Position numbers and translations under genes: made by a program. Below the pieces are notes generated by a model, which was not told where the DNA came from, did not search any database, and saw only the letters and a list, made by a program, of their open reading frames with translations. Shown piece by piece: positions 18,801 through 27,502 of a DNA stretch of 64,000 nt. The stretch is taken from the NCBI GenBank assembly GCA_030160035.1, contig BSNO01000003.1:1302001-1366000 (forward strand), in the 5' to 3' direction. This DNA is from Rhizobium albus (GTDB lineage Bacteria > Pseudomonadota > Alphaproteobacteria > Rhizobiales > Rhizobiaceae). The stretch's first letter is position 1. The number at the start of each line of letters is the position of its first letter.

Positions 18801-19760
18801 CCCAATGTGCTGCCGCTTGAGGGTCGCCCGTTCTCCGGCGGAGCGCCCGAAGACGACATGGACGTGATGGATGAGGATGTGGCGGGCCTCAGCGAAGGCA
18901 ATCTCGCCATGCGCGGCGCCGTTAGCGACGAGGATCCGCTGGGTGTCGCACCCCGCATGGTTCGCACCTCCGTTGTCCGTGCCGATGGAACGCTCGTTCC
19001 TGCCGCGCCGGTCGATCTCTCGGCGGCAGCAGATGTGCCGGTCGTTGGTGAGGATGCGCAACTGCCTGGCGACGAGGCTGCGGGCATTGCCTCGATCAGT
19101 GACCAGGCGGCTCTGGACGCTACGCAGCTGATTGCAGCCGCCGACGCGGGCGCAGGTCTTACCGATGGAACGGCTCAGGTGCCGGCTGATCAGGCTGCTG
19201 CGGCGTCACCAGCGCCGGGTGTCCCGCTGCCGCAACCTCGCCCCGACGCTGCTTCCGCGCCCGCTGTAGCCAGCGAGCGGCTCCAGGCAGAAGTGCCGCC
19301 GGCTTCTGCGGAATCGGTGGCGCCCGTGAGAACGGTTCAGACGACGACCTTCAGCAATCCCGCTCAGCCGACGCCTGGCGACCGGCCGGCCGATCAGCCG
19401 GTGACGATCGTCGGTCAGACATCGCCAGCTGCCGGGCAAGCGCCGCAGCCGGCGGCACCCGCCGAGCAGCCTGTGCAAACGGCTGCCGTCGCGCAGTCCG
19501 GCGCGCTCGACAATCCGGGCGGCTATGTCGTGCAGATCGCCTCGCAGCCGACGCAGGAATCGGCACAGTCGACCTATAACAGCCTGGCCTCGCGGTACGG
19601 CTCGATCATCGGCGGACGGCAGGTTCAGATCCAGGCCGCCGAAATCCCTGATCGCGGAACGTTCTACCGCGTGCGGGTCGCAGGCGGTTCACGCGAAGAG
19701 GCTGTGGCACTGTGCGAGCGGTACCAGGCGGCCGGCGGCAGCTGCTTCGTCGCCCGCTGA
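15885..19760 (+). CDS. giant SPOR-domain membrane protein
   Basis: The 1291-residue bitopic protein has an acidic, Pro/Glu/Ala-rich, largely disordered cytoplasmic part of about 870 residues, one transmembrane helix near residues 880-900 (TGVAALAIIAAAGLAAYAFMG), a disordered periplasmic linker, and a C-terminal SPOR domain from about residue 1210 (GGYVVQIASQ to SCFVAR). SPOR domains bind denuded glycan at the division septum, so a septal or wall role is likely. The N-terminus MADNQ to DPLAELARIAGF is the conserved start of the argS-linked SPOR proteins. The cytoplasmic region holds repeated stretches (DLEAEL, EFDAPEFDATEE, PEHGEPEHAEPEH, RIEPT/RIEPA). It is longer than the homologues I know. 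Confidence 0.88.
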   Translation: MADNQRTRYTGRDAPFLSDGDPLAELARIAGFDQPEEQVVEQHSTSTEDADASAFDLEAELMRSIGLEDAPEITPEAVEVQHSESHEPVELREEEIPAFLKARPAPAESNAPPAVENTPPVLVEEPVMASAADEALPDQFELADASLMAEPSVPEVDRQSAANAELAIDQRLEAVGESAPAGETDDAVAAEAEREAGPSALIHLLEEATVEAEFGGVEEFDAPEFDATEEAQLSDEILRSFDEDLETASFDEPAVEAWEPATASSPLPALAAYAQPADTSALTDFSALDTSDDDAVWREMVQYALPGNEAQAVAAAPAVMAPEHGEPEHAEPEHSDAEIVAEEAPFELVEAEPVAVAAVPASLVDDGHWDIADELEAAFADYGSPKAAPIAEPAAEVTIPETEVEPLSSTVEYSEDLSHPIEEDLAEAFEALPFKAEEQSTEAFAEPVALAVEAFEPVVGAEDAYHESFDEPAVAFAPEPQPEPEPEIELDFSALENFEFDEPQDLSQDEPVYERAYEALSFTPEAPEAPQPDPFIEELTITDLELDEPAPGESAADHAFVDIEPASSMDSSSVSDGQDINFDFSDFEFELQDVGPADPVPAEHAAAPEPLTEAPVAEDATWQDQTSESIVQPAPIAAAAAAVVAAPTLASLLGRRASDPAPAHVEPVRNDYSSVESQRSEPARPEPTRIEPTRIEPARTEPARQEALSFEAAIASRPKPVRQEPVAPAVLPFEFHDVADTSDVIEPVREIEVPDFPEDEEVPRADTSDDFDLSGLEAEFADILARNEPSDAAEPSTAQNNAASAVVIPLAAARPEAARPLPDQIDFTDFDFGQATRPSSSAPDHDNERDVDDISFADLERGEIAPGAVAQGAAARRPAWKTGVAALAIIAAAGLAAYAFMGSPGGGSGEPRIIAASEEPIKVAPEDPGGRTVPNQDQAVYGQVDGSSANGDDINLISRAEEPVDVVQRTVDPNVLPLEGRPFSGGAPEDDMDVMDEDVAGLSEGNLAMRGAVSDEDPLGVAPRMVRTSVVRADGTLVPAAPVDLSAAADVPVVGEDAQLPGDEAAGIASISDQAALDATQLIAAADAGAGLTDGTAQVPADQAAAASPAPGVPLPQPRPDAASAPAVASERLQAEVPPASAESVAPVRTVQTTTFSNPAQPTPGDRPADQPVTIVGQTSPAAGQAPQPAAPAEQPVQTAAVAQSGALDNPGGYVVQIASQPTQESAQSTYNSLASRYGSIIGGRQVQIQAAEIPDRGTFYRVRVAGGSREEAVALCERYQAAGGSCFVAR
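17934..17993 (+). repeat. four 15-bp tandem repeats in the SPOR gene
   Basis: Four in-frame 15-base units encode RPEPT, RIEPT, RIEPA and RTEPA in a row. Units differ at a few bases (CGCATCGAGCCCACC next to CGCATCGAGCCGGCC). Such units can expand or contract by slippage without breaking the frame. Confidence 0.9.
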
Positions 19761-19866
19761 GGCGAAGGACCTGACAGCAGGCTCTAGGGGAGCCGGAACA
19801 TTCTAAAGATGTTGATGGCCGGGTGGCGTGCTACCCGGTCTCTGCCTCGGTCGCTATCATGGCGGG

Positions 19867-20886
19867 ATGACCGAATCAAAAGCGATGATCCTGGGCCTCA
19901 AAGGCCCCGAAATTCTCCCGGAAGAGCGCAGCTTCTTCGAAGCGGAGCGCCCCTGGGGTTTCATTCTTTTCTCTCGAAACATCGTTGATGCCGACCAGCT
20001 TCGCGCGCTGACGGCCGACCTCAGGTCGATCGCAGGCGACCGGCCCCTTCCGATCTTCATCGATCAGGAAGGCGGGCGGGTTCAGCGTTTGCGGCAGCCA
20101 TTCGCGCCCAACTATCCACCGGGCGCCCGCCTGGGCGACATCTATCGCCAGGACCGCCAGAGCGGCTTGCGCGCTGCCTGGCTGCTGTCACGCATCCACG
20201 CCTTCGACCTTAATCGTTTCGGGATCAATGCCGATTGCCTTCCGGTTCTCGACATTCCCGTTCCCGGCAGCCACGACGTGATCGGTGACCGTGCTTATGG
20301 CACCGATCCGGTCACGGTTGCGGAGATGGGCGAGGCGGCCATGCAGGGCCTTCTCGCGGGTGGCGTTCTTCCGGTCATCAAGCACATTCCCGGCCATGGC
20401 CGGTCACGGGGAGATTCGCACCTCGAACTGCCGGTGGTGGATGAATCCCTCGAAGAACTGGAAGCAACGGATTTCAAGCCGTTCGCCGCACTGAACAAGG
20501 CGCCGATGGCGATGACCGCGCATGTGGTCTACCGTGCGATCGATGCCGATCATCCGGCGACGACCTCCAGAAAGGTCATCGCCGACATCATCCGCGGCCG
20601 GATGGGCTTCGACAGCTTACTGATGTCGGACGATGTGTCCATGAAGGCGCTGGCCGGCTCTTTCGCTGACCGGACACGGGCGATCTTTGCAGCCGGCTGC
20701 GATATGGCCCTGCACTGCAATGGCGACATGGACGAGATGACCGCCATTGCGGCCGAGACGCCCGTCCTTGAAGGCCGCCCGCTCGAACGTGCCAAAGCCG
20801 CGCTTGAAGGCTTGTCATACAGGGACGATGCGGATGAGCGCGCCATTCGCGACGAATTCGAGGGACTGACCCAAGCCGTGGCTTGA
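19867..20886 (+). CDS. nagZ: beta-N-acetylhexosaminidase
   Basis: The 339-residue glycoside hydrolase family 3 enzyme removes GlcNAc from 1,6-anhydroMurNAc-peptides in the cytoplasm during peptidoglycan recycling. Visible are FIDQEGGRVQRLR, the general-acid loop KHIPGHGRSRGDSH (around residue 172) and the nucleophile Asp in LLMSDDVSMKAL (around residue 253). No signal peptide is seen, as expected. The ATG at 19867 (MTESKAMILG) fits homologues. It lies between the SPOR protein and scpA; a small inverted repeat without T tract lies upstream (about 19817-19842). Confidence 0.95.
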   Translation: MTESKAMILGLKGPEILPEERSFFEAERPWGFILFSRNIVDADQLRALTADLRSIAGDRPLPIFIDQEGGRVQRLRQPFAPNYPPGARLGDIYRQDRQSGLRAAWLLSRIHAFDLNRFGINADCLPVLDIPVPGSHDVIGDRAYGTDPVTVAEMGEAAMQGLLAGGVLPVIKHIPGHGRSRGDSHLELPVVDESLEELEATDFKPFAALNKAPMAMTAHVVYRAIDADHPATTSRKVIADIIRGRMGFDSLLMSDDVSMKALAGSFADRTRAIFAAGCDMALHCNGDMDEMTAIAAETPVLEGRPLERAKAALEGLSYRDDADERAIRDEFEGLTQAVA

Positions 20887-20899
20887 GAGGGCTGTTCAG

Positions 20900-21736
20900 A
20901 TGCTGCCGAAGCCTGTCGAAAGCGCAAGCCAGACAACCGTCAGCCCGGCGGAGGCGTTGCCCTGGGATGCGCCCGAGCGCAGACCGGAAGAAGCTCTGCA
21001 CATCGACGTGGATGGTTTTGAAGGCCCGCTCGATCTGCTGCTGCATCTCGCGCGACACCAGCGTGTTGATCTGGCACGGATCTCGATCCTTGCGCTTGCC
21101 GAGCAATATCTGGATTTCATCGATCAGGCGCGAAAGGTTCGGCTCGAACTCGCGGCCGATTACCTCGTCATGGCGGCCTGGCTTGCGTTCTTGAAATCGC
21201 GCCTGCTTTTGCCGAAGCCCGCCAAGGACGATGGGCCGAGCGGCGAGGAGTTGGCGGCGCAACTCGCCTTCCGGCTGAAGCGGCTTGAAGCCATGCGCGA
21301 GGCTGCAGCCCGCCTCGTCAACCGCAACCGGCTTGGCCGCGACGTCTTCGCGCGTGGGGCGCCGGAGGAGATCGAAGCCGAACGCGGCTCGAAGTTTCAG
21401 GCCTCGCTCTATGATCTCCTGATCGCCTATGCCTCTCAGCGCCAGCGGCTCGCCGTCACAACGGTCACGATTGCCTCGCGGGCGGTGTGGTCGCTTGCCG
21501 ATGCCCGCGCGATCCTCACCCGCATGGTTGGCACGATTGAAGAGTGGACAGCGCTCGACCAGTTCCTCGTGCGCTACCTGTCGCGGCCCGAGGAGCGCGC
21601 CAGCGCCATGGCCAGTGCCTTCGCGGCATCGCTCGAACTGGTGCGGGAAGGGCATCTGGACATCCGCCAGGCCGAGCCCTTCGCCCCTATCTACCTGCGC
21701 CGGGGCCCGAAGGCGGGTGCACAACCCAATGGCTGA
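20900..21736 (+). CDS. scpA: segregation and condensation protein A
   Basis: The 278-residue kleisin subunit links SMC heads with ScpB in chromosome condensation. The family core is seen as DGFEGPLDLLLHLARHQRVDLARISILALAEQYL, then the helical MAAWLAFLKSRLLLP. The C-terminal winged helix follows (RPEERASAMASAFAASLELVREGHL). The ATG at 20900 has GAGAGGG about eight bases upstream. Its end overlaps the scpB start by eight bases, a coupling often seen for these partners. Confidence 0.95.
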   Translation: MLPKPVESASQTTVSPAEALPWDAPERRPEEALHIDVDGFEGPLDLLLHLARHQRVDLARISILALAEQYLDFIDQARKVRLELAADYLVMAAWLAFLKSRLLLPKPAKDDGPSGEELAAQLAFRLKRLEAMREAAARLVNRNRLGRDVFARGAPEEIEAERGSKFQASLYDLLIAYASQRQRLAVTTVTIASRAVWSLADARAILTRMVGTIEEWTALDQFLVRYLSRPEERASAMASAFAASLELVREGHLDIRQAEPFAPIYLRRGPKAGAQPNG

Positions 21737-22436
21737 TATCGTTCCTCTGAAGCCTGGTCAGAAGGGCACGTCGACCGGGCTCGATGCCGAGATCGACGAG
21801 GCCGCGCGCATCGCGGAAGCGCTGATTTTTGCTTCGGCCGAACCGGTCGACGAAGCGCTGATCGTCCGCAAGCTGCCGCAGGGCATCAACGTGCGCGTCG
21901 TCATGGATCGGCTCATGCACCACTATGCCGACCGCGGCGTGAACCTGGTCCGGGTCGGCGATGCCTGGGCGTTTCGCACCGCCGCCGATCTTGCCTTCCT
22001 GATCCGGGACGACAAGACCGAGATACGCAAATTGTCGCGGGCAGGTCTCGAAGTGCTCGCGATCATCGCCTATCACCAGCCGGTGACACGGGCGGAAATC
22101 GAGGAAATCCGGGGTGTGGCGACGTCGAAAGGCACGCTGGACGTGTTGCTGGAATCTGGCTGGGTTCGCATGCGCGGCCGACGCCGGTCGCCGGGCCGCC
22201 CTGTGACCTATGGAACCACGAACGGCTTCCTCGACCATTTCGGCCTGGCCGAGCTCGGGGATCTGCCGGGAGTGGAGGAATTGAAGGGCGCCGGTCTCCT
22301 TTCCGGGCGCGTTCCGGCCAATTTCAGCTTCCCGATGCCGGGAGAGGGCGAGGAACTCGCCGAGGACGAAGATCCGATCACGCAGATGGACCTCGAAGAG
22401 CTCGGCCTGCTTGCGCCACGCGGCGAAGAGAATTGA
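21729..22436 (+). CDS. scpB: segregation and condensation protein B
   Basis: The 235-residue protein has the two winged-helix domains of ScpB: EAARIAEALIFASAEPVDEALI and LEVLAIIAYHQPVTRAEIEEIRGV. It then has the conserved GRRRSPGRPVTYGTTNGFLDHFGL segment. It binds ScpA and SMC. The C-terminal tail is acidic. The ATG at 21729 overlaps the scpA stop; an open frame continues upstream inside scpA but is a shadow of it. Confidence 0.95.
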   Translation: MADIVPLKPGQKGTSTGLDAEIDEAARIAEALIFASAEPVDEALIVRKLPQGINVRVVMDRLMHHYADRGVNLVRVGDAWAFRTAADLAFLIRDDKTEIRKLSRAGLEVLAIIAYHQPVTRAEIEEIRGVATSKGTLDVLLESGWVRMRGRRRSPGRPVTYGTTNGFLDHFGLAELGDLPGVEELKGAGLLSGRVPANFSFPMPGEGEELAEDEDPITQMDLEELGLLAPRGEEN

Positions 22437-22489
22437 AATCACCGCGGAATAGATCGAGCGGCCAGCCGTTTATCAGCTTGAAGACTGAT

Positions 22490-22522
22490 GCCCAATCGAT
22501 TGCACGTGCGCAATGATTGGGC
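22490..22522. repeat. inverted repeat between scpB and tatA
   Basis: GCCCAAT (22490-22496) pairs with ATTGGGC (22516-22522) and, inside, ATTGC (22499-22503) with GCAAT (22510-22514). Together they give a 12-bp stem with a small internal bulge and a six-base loop ACGTGC. There is no T tract, so it looks more like an RNA hairpin or operator than an intrinsic terminator. It lies about 80 bases before tatA. Confidence 0.6.
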
Positions 22523-22604
22523 TAACCACTGGCAGGATTGAATTTGAAAGGGGCTGGCTCGTATCCCACATGAGGGAAGCGGGCGTGCCGCATGGGAGAA
22601 TGTG

Positions 22605-22817
22605 ATGGGTAGCTTTAGCATCTGGCACTGGCTGATCGTTCTGGTCGTCGTTCTGCTTCTTTTCGGCCGCGGCAAGATCCCCGAGCTGATGGGCGACGTC
22701 GCAAAAGGCATCAAGAGTTTCAAGCGGGGCATGAGCGACGACGAGACTGCGGCAACGCCGGACAGCTCCAAGACGGTCGAGCACCAGGCTGAAGAGCGCA
22801 AGGATCGGGTGAGCTAA
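22605..22817 (+). CDS. tatA: Sec-independent protein translocase subunit TatA
   Basis: The 70-residue protein has the TatA/E build: a short N-terminal transmembrane helix ([15 protein letters not shown]), the [24 protein letters not shown] hinge plus amphipathic helix, and a charged tail. TatA oligomers form the pore for folded twin-arginine substrates. The ATG at 22605 follows GGGAGA; a GTG just before it (22602) is in frame. It is first of tatA-tatB-tatC. Confidence 0.96.
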   Translation: MGSFSIWHWLIVLVVVLLLFGRGKIPELMGDVAKGIKSFKRGMSDDETAATPDSSKTVEHQAEERKDRVS

Positions 22818-22864
22818 GTCGGTCCGACCGTCTTTAGAGCTCAGCGCGAGGAGCGTTCACTTCC

Positions 22865-23662
22865 ATGTTGGACTTAGGTTGGGGAGAAATCCTCGTCATC
22901 GCGATCGTGCTGATCCTCGTCGTCGGCCCGAAGGACTTGCCGCGCGTGTTGCGGACATTCGGGCGGACGATGACGAAGCTCAGATCCATGGCCGGCGAAT
23001 TCCGCAGCCAATTCGACGAGGCTCTGAAGGAAGCGGAGCTCGATGACGTTCGAAAGACCGTCAACGACGCTCGTAGCCTCAATCCCGCCCGCGAATTGCG
23101 CGATGCGCTGAACCCGCTGAAGCAGGCGGGCGACGACCTTCGCTCCGACATCAACAAGGCCATGCGCGACAAGCCGACCGTCGCGCAGAAGGATCCATCG
23201 GCTCCGGCGCCTGGTTCGGACGCCGCAAATCCGGTGCCTGCATCTACGCCGCCAGCCGTCGCGGCTGCGTCGTCTGCCGCGGCGTCCGGCGCTGCAGCAT
23301 CGACCTCATCCACTTCGGCCTCATCTGCAGCCGCTGTTTCAAAGCCGGAAGCAGTTGCCAAGCCAGTAGCGGCCGCCAAGCAAGTTGCTCCAGCCAAGTC
23401 GACCACATCCGCCAAGCCGGCTGCGTCCGCCAGCGCCGCGCCGAACAGCACGGCAGGTGTCGCCAAGCCTGAAGCCGTGAGTGCGACAACGGTTGGTGCG
23501 CCGCCGAGCAGTGTGCGCAAGCCAGCTGCAACGAAAACCCCACGATCGAAGCCGGCGTCGTCGGCCAGTGCCGCCGATCCGAAGCCGAACCAGGCGTCTG
23601 CCGATAAGCCTGCTGCCGCGCCAAGAGCCCGTCAGGCAGCAAAAAAGACAGGTGAAGCGTGA
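22865..23662 (+). CDS. tatB: Sec-independent protein translocase subunit TatB
   Basis: The 265-residue protein starts with a transmembrane helix (GEILVIAIVLILVVGP), the TatB hinge GPKDLPRVLRTFGRTM and an amphipathic helix. An Ala/Ser/Pro/Lys-rich disordered tail of about 150 residues follows, a common feature of rhizobial TatB. TatB with TatC receives Tat signal peptides. Its stop codon overlaps the tatC GTG start (GTGA). Confidence 0.95.
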   Translation: MLDLGWGEILVIAIVLILVVGPKDLPRVLRTFGRTMTKLRSMAGEFRSQFDEALKEAELDDVRKTVNDARSLNPARELRDALNPLKQAGDDLRSDINKAMRDKPTVAQKDPSAPAPGSDAANPVPASTPPAVAAASSAAASGAAASTSSTSASSAAAVSKPEAVAKPVAAAKQVAPAKSTTSAKPAASASAAPNSTAGVAKPEAVSATTVGAPPSSVRKPAATKTPRSKPASSASAADPKPNQASADKPAAAPRARQAAKKTGEA

Positions 23663-24483
23663 GCGCGGACATCGAGGACAAGCCCCAGCCACTGATCGAG
23701 CATCTCATCGAGCTTCGTTCGAGGCTGATGTGGGCTGTCGGCGCGTTCTTCCTCGCCTTCCTCGTCTGCTTTTTCTTCGCTCAGCCGTTGTTCAACATCC
23801 TCGTCTATCCATTCCAGTGGGCCGTCGTCTGGGCCGGGCTGGACGGCCGCGAGGTCGAGCTGATCTACACGGCGCCGCAGGAATTCTTCTTCACGCAGAT
23901 CAAGATCGGCATGTTCGGCGGCCTGGTGCTCGCCTTTCCGGTGATCGCGGCGCAGATCTACAAGTTCGTTGCCCCGGGCCTCTACAAGAACGAGAAGCAG
24001 GCATTTCTGCCGTTCCTGGTGGCTTCGCCGATCCTGTTTCTGGTTGGTGGCGCGCTCGTCTATTTCTTCTTCACGCCCATGGTCATGTGGTTTTTCCTGG
24101 CCATGGAGCAGACCGGCGCAGGCGGCGAAGTCGCGATCCAGTTGCTCCCGCGCGTCTCGGAATATCTCGGTCTGGTCATGACCTTGATCTTCGCGTTCGG
24201 CCTGGTGTTCCAGTTGCCGGTCGTCACAACGCTGATGGTCAAGTCCGGATTGATCACGGTCCAGTCGTTGATCGACAAGCGCAAATTTGCGATCGTCATC
24301 GCCTTCGTGGCTGCCGCCATCCTGACCCCGCCGGATCCGGTTAGCCAGATCGGTCTCGCGCTGCCCACGATCCTTCTTTACGAGATCTCCATCTGGATCG
24401 GTCGTCGCATCGAACGCCAGCGTAAGGAAGATGAGGCGAAAGCCGAGGCCGCAGAGCAGGCAACGGTTCCAGCCAAGGACTGA
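23659..24483 (+). CDS. tatC: Sec-independent protein translocase subunit TatC
   Basis: The 274-residue inner-membrane protein has six hydrophobic helices. The conserved first periplasm-proximal region and the motifs [15 protein letters not shown] and [10 protein letters not shown] are seen, as is [12 protein letters not shown]. It is the receptor core for twin-arginine signal peptides. The GTG at 23659 overlaps the tatB stop by four bases, so translation is probably coupled. Confidence 0.96.
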   Translation: MSADIEDKPQPLIEHLIELRSRLMWAVGAFFLAFLVCFFFAQPLFNILVYPFQWAVVWAGLDGREVELIYTAPQEFFFTQIKIGMFGGLVLAFPVIAAQIYKFVAPGLYKNEKQAFLPFLVASPILFLVGGALVYFFFTPMVMWFFLAMEQTGAGGEVAIQLLPRVSEYLGLVMTLIFAFGLVFQLPVVTTLMVKSGLITVQSLIDKRKFAIVIAFVAAAILTPPDPVSQIGLALPTILLYEISIWIGRRIERQRKEDEAKAEAAEQATVPAKD

Positions 24484-24604
24484 TCCTCCGAGCGGGAGTG
24501 CGTGTCGCGAGGGGCGGGGCTTCCGCTTGCCTCTCAAATCGCGTAGAGCGCGCGCACGGTCATTGAACCCAATTCCACGCAGCTCGAAGACTTTTGGACG
24601 CGAC

Positions 24605-25888
24605 ATGCTCGATATCAAATGGATCCGTGACAATCCCGGCCTCATGGACCAGGCACTGAGGAAGCGCGGTGCCGAGCCCATTGCCGCGCGTCTGATCGCG
24701 CTGGATGAAGCGCGCCGCGCGGAGATTGCGCGGCTTCAGGACATGCAGTCGCGCCGCAACGCCGCCTCGAAAGAGATCGGCACTGCGATGGCGGCCGGTG
24801 ACAAGGAGCGCGCCGAGGCCCTGAAAGCCGAGGTTGCTGGTCTCAAGCAGGCGATGCAGGACAGCGAAGAGGCTGCACGTCGCAATGACGAGGAACTGTC
24901 GGCAGCGCTCAGCGTGCTGCCGAACATCCCGGCCGACGACGTGCCCGAGGGCGCCGACGAAACCGACAATGTCGAAATCCGTACCCATGGTGAAAAACCG
25001 ACCTGGAATCATCCGGCCAAGGAGCATTTCGAGATCGGTGAAGCGCTTGGCGGCATGGATTTCGAGGGTGCCTCCAGGATCTCCGGCGCACGTTTCACGG
25101 TCCTCAAGGGCGATCTCGCCCGGCTGGAACGCGCGCTTGGTCAGTTCATGCTGGACCTGCACACGACTGAGCACGGTTATCAGGAAGTCTCGCCGCCCTT
25201 GCTGGTGCGTGACCCGGCTTTGTTCGGCACAGGTCAGCTGCCGAAGTACGAAGAAGATCTCTTCAAGACCGGCGATGGCCGCTATCTGATCCCGACCGCC
25301 GAAGTGCCTCTGACGAACCTCGTGCGCGACGAGATCGTGGACATCGCCGCATTGCCGCTGCGCTTCACGGCGCTGACGCCGAGCTTCCGCTCCGAAGCGG
25401 GTTCGGCCGGCCGCGACACGCGCGGAATGCTGCGTCAGCATCAGTTCATGAAATGCGAGCTCGTCTCCATCACCGATGCGGAGAATTCGGTGGCGGAGCA
25501 TGAGCGGATGACAGCCTGTGCGGAGGAGGTCCTGAAACGCCTCGGCCTGCATTACCGTGTCGTGACGCTCTGCACCGGCGACATGGGCTTCAGCGCTCGC
25601 AAGACCTACGACATCGAAGTCTGGCTGCCTGGCCAGAACGCCTATCGCGAAATTTCATCCTGCTCCGTCTGCGGCGACTTTCAGGCGCGGCGGATGAACG
25701 CCCGTTACCGCGTTGCCGGCGAGAAGACGATGCGCTTCGTGCACACGCTGAACGGGTCGGGTATAGCGGTCGGGCGCGCACTCATTGCCGTGTTGGAGAA
25801 CTATCTGAACGCGGATGGGTCTGTCACCATCCCCGAGGCTCTGGTTCCTTACATGGGTGGCAAGACGCGGATCGAGGCAGTTCGCTAG
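24605..25888 (+). CDS. serS: seryl-tRNA synthetase
   Basis: The 427-residue class II synthetase begins [18 protein letters not shown] and has the N-terminal antiparallel coiled coil (about residues 30-110) that grips the long arm of tRNA-Ser. Class II motif 2 is seen as [25 protein letters not shown] and motif 3 as [18 protein letters not shown]. The ATG at 24605 matches the family start. It sits between tatC and surE, as usual in Rhizobiales. Confidence 0.96.
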   Translation: MLDIKWIRDNPGLMDQALRKRGAEPIAARLIALDEARRAEIARLQDMQSRRNAASKEIGTAMAAGDKERAEALKAEVAGLKQAMQDSEEAARRNDEELSAALSVLPNIPADDVPEGADETDNVEIRTHGEKPTWNHPAKEHFEIGEALGGMDFEGASRISGARFTVLKGDLARLERALGQFMLDLHTTEHGYQEVSPPLLVRDPALFGTGQLPKYEEDLFKTGDGRYLIPTAEVPLTNLVRDEIVDIAALPLRFTALTPSFRSEAGSAGRDTRGMLRQHQFMKCELVSITDAENSVAEHERMTACAEEVLKRLGLHYRVVTLCTGDMGFSARKTYDIEVWLPGQNAYREISSCSVCGDFQARRMNARYRVAGEKTMRFVHTLNGSGIAVGRALIAVLENYLNADGSVTIPEALVPYMGGKTRIEAVR

Positions 25889-25918
25889 GACGGACGGACA
25901 AACAAGGGAGCGAGGCGC

Positions 25919-26689
25919 TTGCGCATTCTTCTGACCAATGACGACGGCATCCATGCCGAAGGCCTGAAGGTGCTGGAGCGCATCGCGGCAACGCTGTCCG
26001 ATGACGTGTGGGTCGTCGCGCCGGAAACCGATCAGAGCGGTCTCGCCCATTCGCTGACCCTGTCGGAGCCATTGCGCTTGCGCAAAGAGGGCGACCGGCG
26101 TTTCGCACTGCGCGGCACGCCGACCGATTGCGTCATCATGGGCGTGCGCGAAGTGATGAATAGCCCCCCAGATCTCGTGCTGTCCGGCGTCAATGCAGGC
26201 CAGAACATCGCCGAAGACGTGTCCTATTCCGGCACCGTTGCCGGTGCGATCGAAGGCACGCTGCTCGGCATCAGGTCGATCGCGCTCAGCCAGGCGTTTC
26301 TGTCCCATCGTGAACGCCGCATCGACTGGGAAACGGTCGGCCGCCACGCACCGGCGCTGTTGAAGCGTCTCATCGGCCTGGAGATCCCGCGCGACACCTT
26401 CCTCAACGTCAACTTCCCGCCTTGCGGTCCGGAAGATGTCGTCGGCGTCAAAGTGGCGTCGCAGGCCCGCCGCCTGCATGGCCTGTCGATGGAAAAGCGC
26501 GCGGACGGGCGCGGCTTTCCCTATTACTGGCTGCGGTTCTCCCGCGATGCTGCCGAAGACATTGCACCCGGCACCGATGTCGAGGCGATGACCGAAAATC
26601 GCATATCGGTAACGCCGCTTAAACTGGATATGACCGATTATAAGTTTCAGGCGCACCTGGCAGAGGTGCTGCAAGACGCAGCAGAGTGA
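25919..26689 (+). CDS. surE: 5'/3'-nucleotidase SurE
   Basis: The 256-residue metal-dependent survival protein E removes phosphate from nucleoside 5'- and 3'-monophosphates. The N-terminal metal site is [15 protein letters not shown] and a further site is [25 protein letters not shown]. The start is the TTG at 25919: MRILLTNDD is the family N-terminus and AAGGGAGCGAGG lies just upstream, so no ATG is available. In many proteobacteria surE lies next to pcm and an nlpD-like gene, and both are present here. Confidence 0.93.
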   Translation: MRILLTNDDGIHAEGLKVLERIAATLSDDVWVVAPETDQSGLAHSLTLSEPLRLRKEGDRRFALRGTPTDCVIMGVREVMNSPPDLVLSGVNAGQNIAEDVSYSGTVAGAIEGTLLGIRSIALSQAFLSHRERRIDWETVGRHAPALLKRLIGLEIPRDTFLNVNFPPCGPEDVVGVKVASQARRLHGLSMEKRADGRGFPYYWLRFSRDAAEDIAPGTDVEAMTENRISVTPLKLDMTDYKFQAHLAEVLQDAAE

Positions 26690-26698
26690 TCGTCGTCC

Positions 26699-27361
26699 TT
26701 GATTGACAGCCGAAATCCTCTTGGAGAGATCGAAGGCTTTGCGAGCCTGCTCCTGCGTTTGCGGCGGGAAGGCATCGCGGACGCGACCCTGCTTGCCGCC
26801 TTGGAAGAGACGCCCCGCTCGCAATTCGTGCCCCCGATCCATGCGGATCTGGCGTACTCGTCGCGGATGATTCCGATCGAGTGCGGCACCTTCATGGAAG
26901 GCGCGGACCTGATGGCGCGTCTTCTTTACCAGCTCGATCTGAAGGCGGGGCAGCGGGTGCTGGAAGTCGGCACCGGCTCCGGTTTCGCCGCAGCCGTCAT
27001 GGCGCGCATCGTCGACCGAGTGGTCAGCGTCGAGCGCTACCGTACGCTGCATGCCATTGCGCAGCAGCGGCTGGAGCATTTCGGCCTGCGCAATGTCGCG
27101 CTCAAGCTCGCCGATGGCCGGCAGGGTGTCGCCGGCGAGGGGACATTCGATCGCATCTTCGTCGCGGGCGCCTTCGAGCAGATGCCGCGAAGCTTCGTCG
27201 ATCATCTTGCACCGGAAGGGCAGATGCTGACGGGCATCATCAAGGAAAACGGCCGGGTCGTCCTGTCGCGGCTCACTCGCATCGGCAACCGCTTCGAACG
27301 CACCGATGGGCCTGAGCTGCCCTATCTGCCGCTGGTCCCCGGCGTCGCAGCGCGCATCTAA
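26699..27361 (+). CDS. pcm: protein-L-isoaspartate O-methyltransferase
   Basis: The 220-residue PIMT transfers methyl from SAM to isoaspartyl residues for repair. The SAM loop is VLEVGTGSGFAAAVMARIV and the family block ETPRSQFVPPIHADLAYSSRMIPIECG is present. The start is probably the TTG at 26699: in this frame a stop codon lies four codons upstream. The spacing from the surE stop is nine bases. The surE-pcm-nlpD order supports the assignment. A divergent paralogue is encoded at 206-880. Confidence 0.88.
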   Translation: MIDSRNPLGEIEGFASLLLRLRREGIADATLLAALEETPRSQFVPPIHADLAYSSRMIPIECGTFMEGADLMARLLYQLDLKAGQRVLEVGTGSGFAAAVMARIVDRVVSVERYRTLHAIAQQRLEHFGLRNVALKLADGRQGVAGEGTFDRIFVAGAFEQMPRSFVDHLAPEGQMLTGIIKENGRVVLSRLTRIGNRFERTDGPELPYLPLVPGVAARI

Positions 27362-27433
27362 TAGCGGAAATCACGAAATCGATCGGCTTTTCTGCGGGTT
27401 ATTCGCATCTTGTGCGGGACAATGCGTGGCGCA

Positions 27434-27449
27434 TTAACCGGCGGGTAAC
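27434..27449. promoter_or_regulatory. CtrA-like box upstream of the LysM/LytM lipoprotein gene
   Basis: TTAA (27434-27437), seven bases, then GTAAC (27445-27449) differs by one base from the CtrA consensus TTAA-N7-TTAAC. It lies 54 bases before the chosen start of the LysM/LytM gene. CtrA is the cell-cycle master regulator of alphaproteobacteria. Confidence 0.45.
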
Positions 27450-27502
27450 ATTAACAGGGCTTAATGACGGTCATGCGTATCTGCGTCGTCTTGGGGCTCT
27501 AC

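Noticed and set aside
19817-19842. Hairpin CCGGGT/ACCCGG before nagZ as a terminator
   Set aside because: No T tract follows; it is only a short GC inverted repeat.
27451-27464. TTAA-N6-TTAA as a second CtrA box
   Set aside because: The spacing is six, not seven, so it does not fit the CtrA site; the box at 27434 does.
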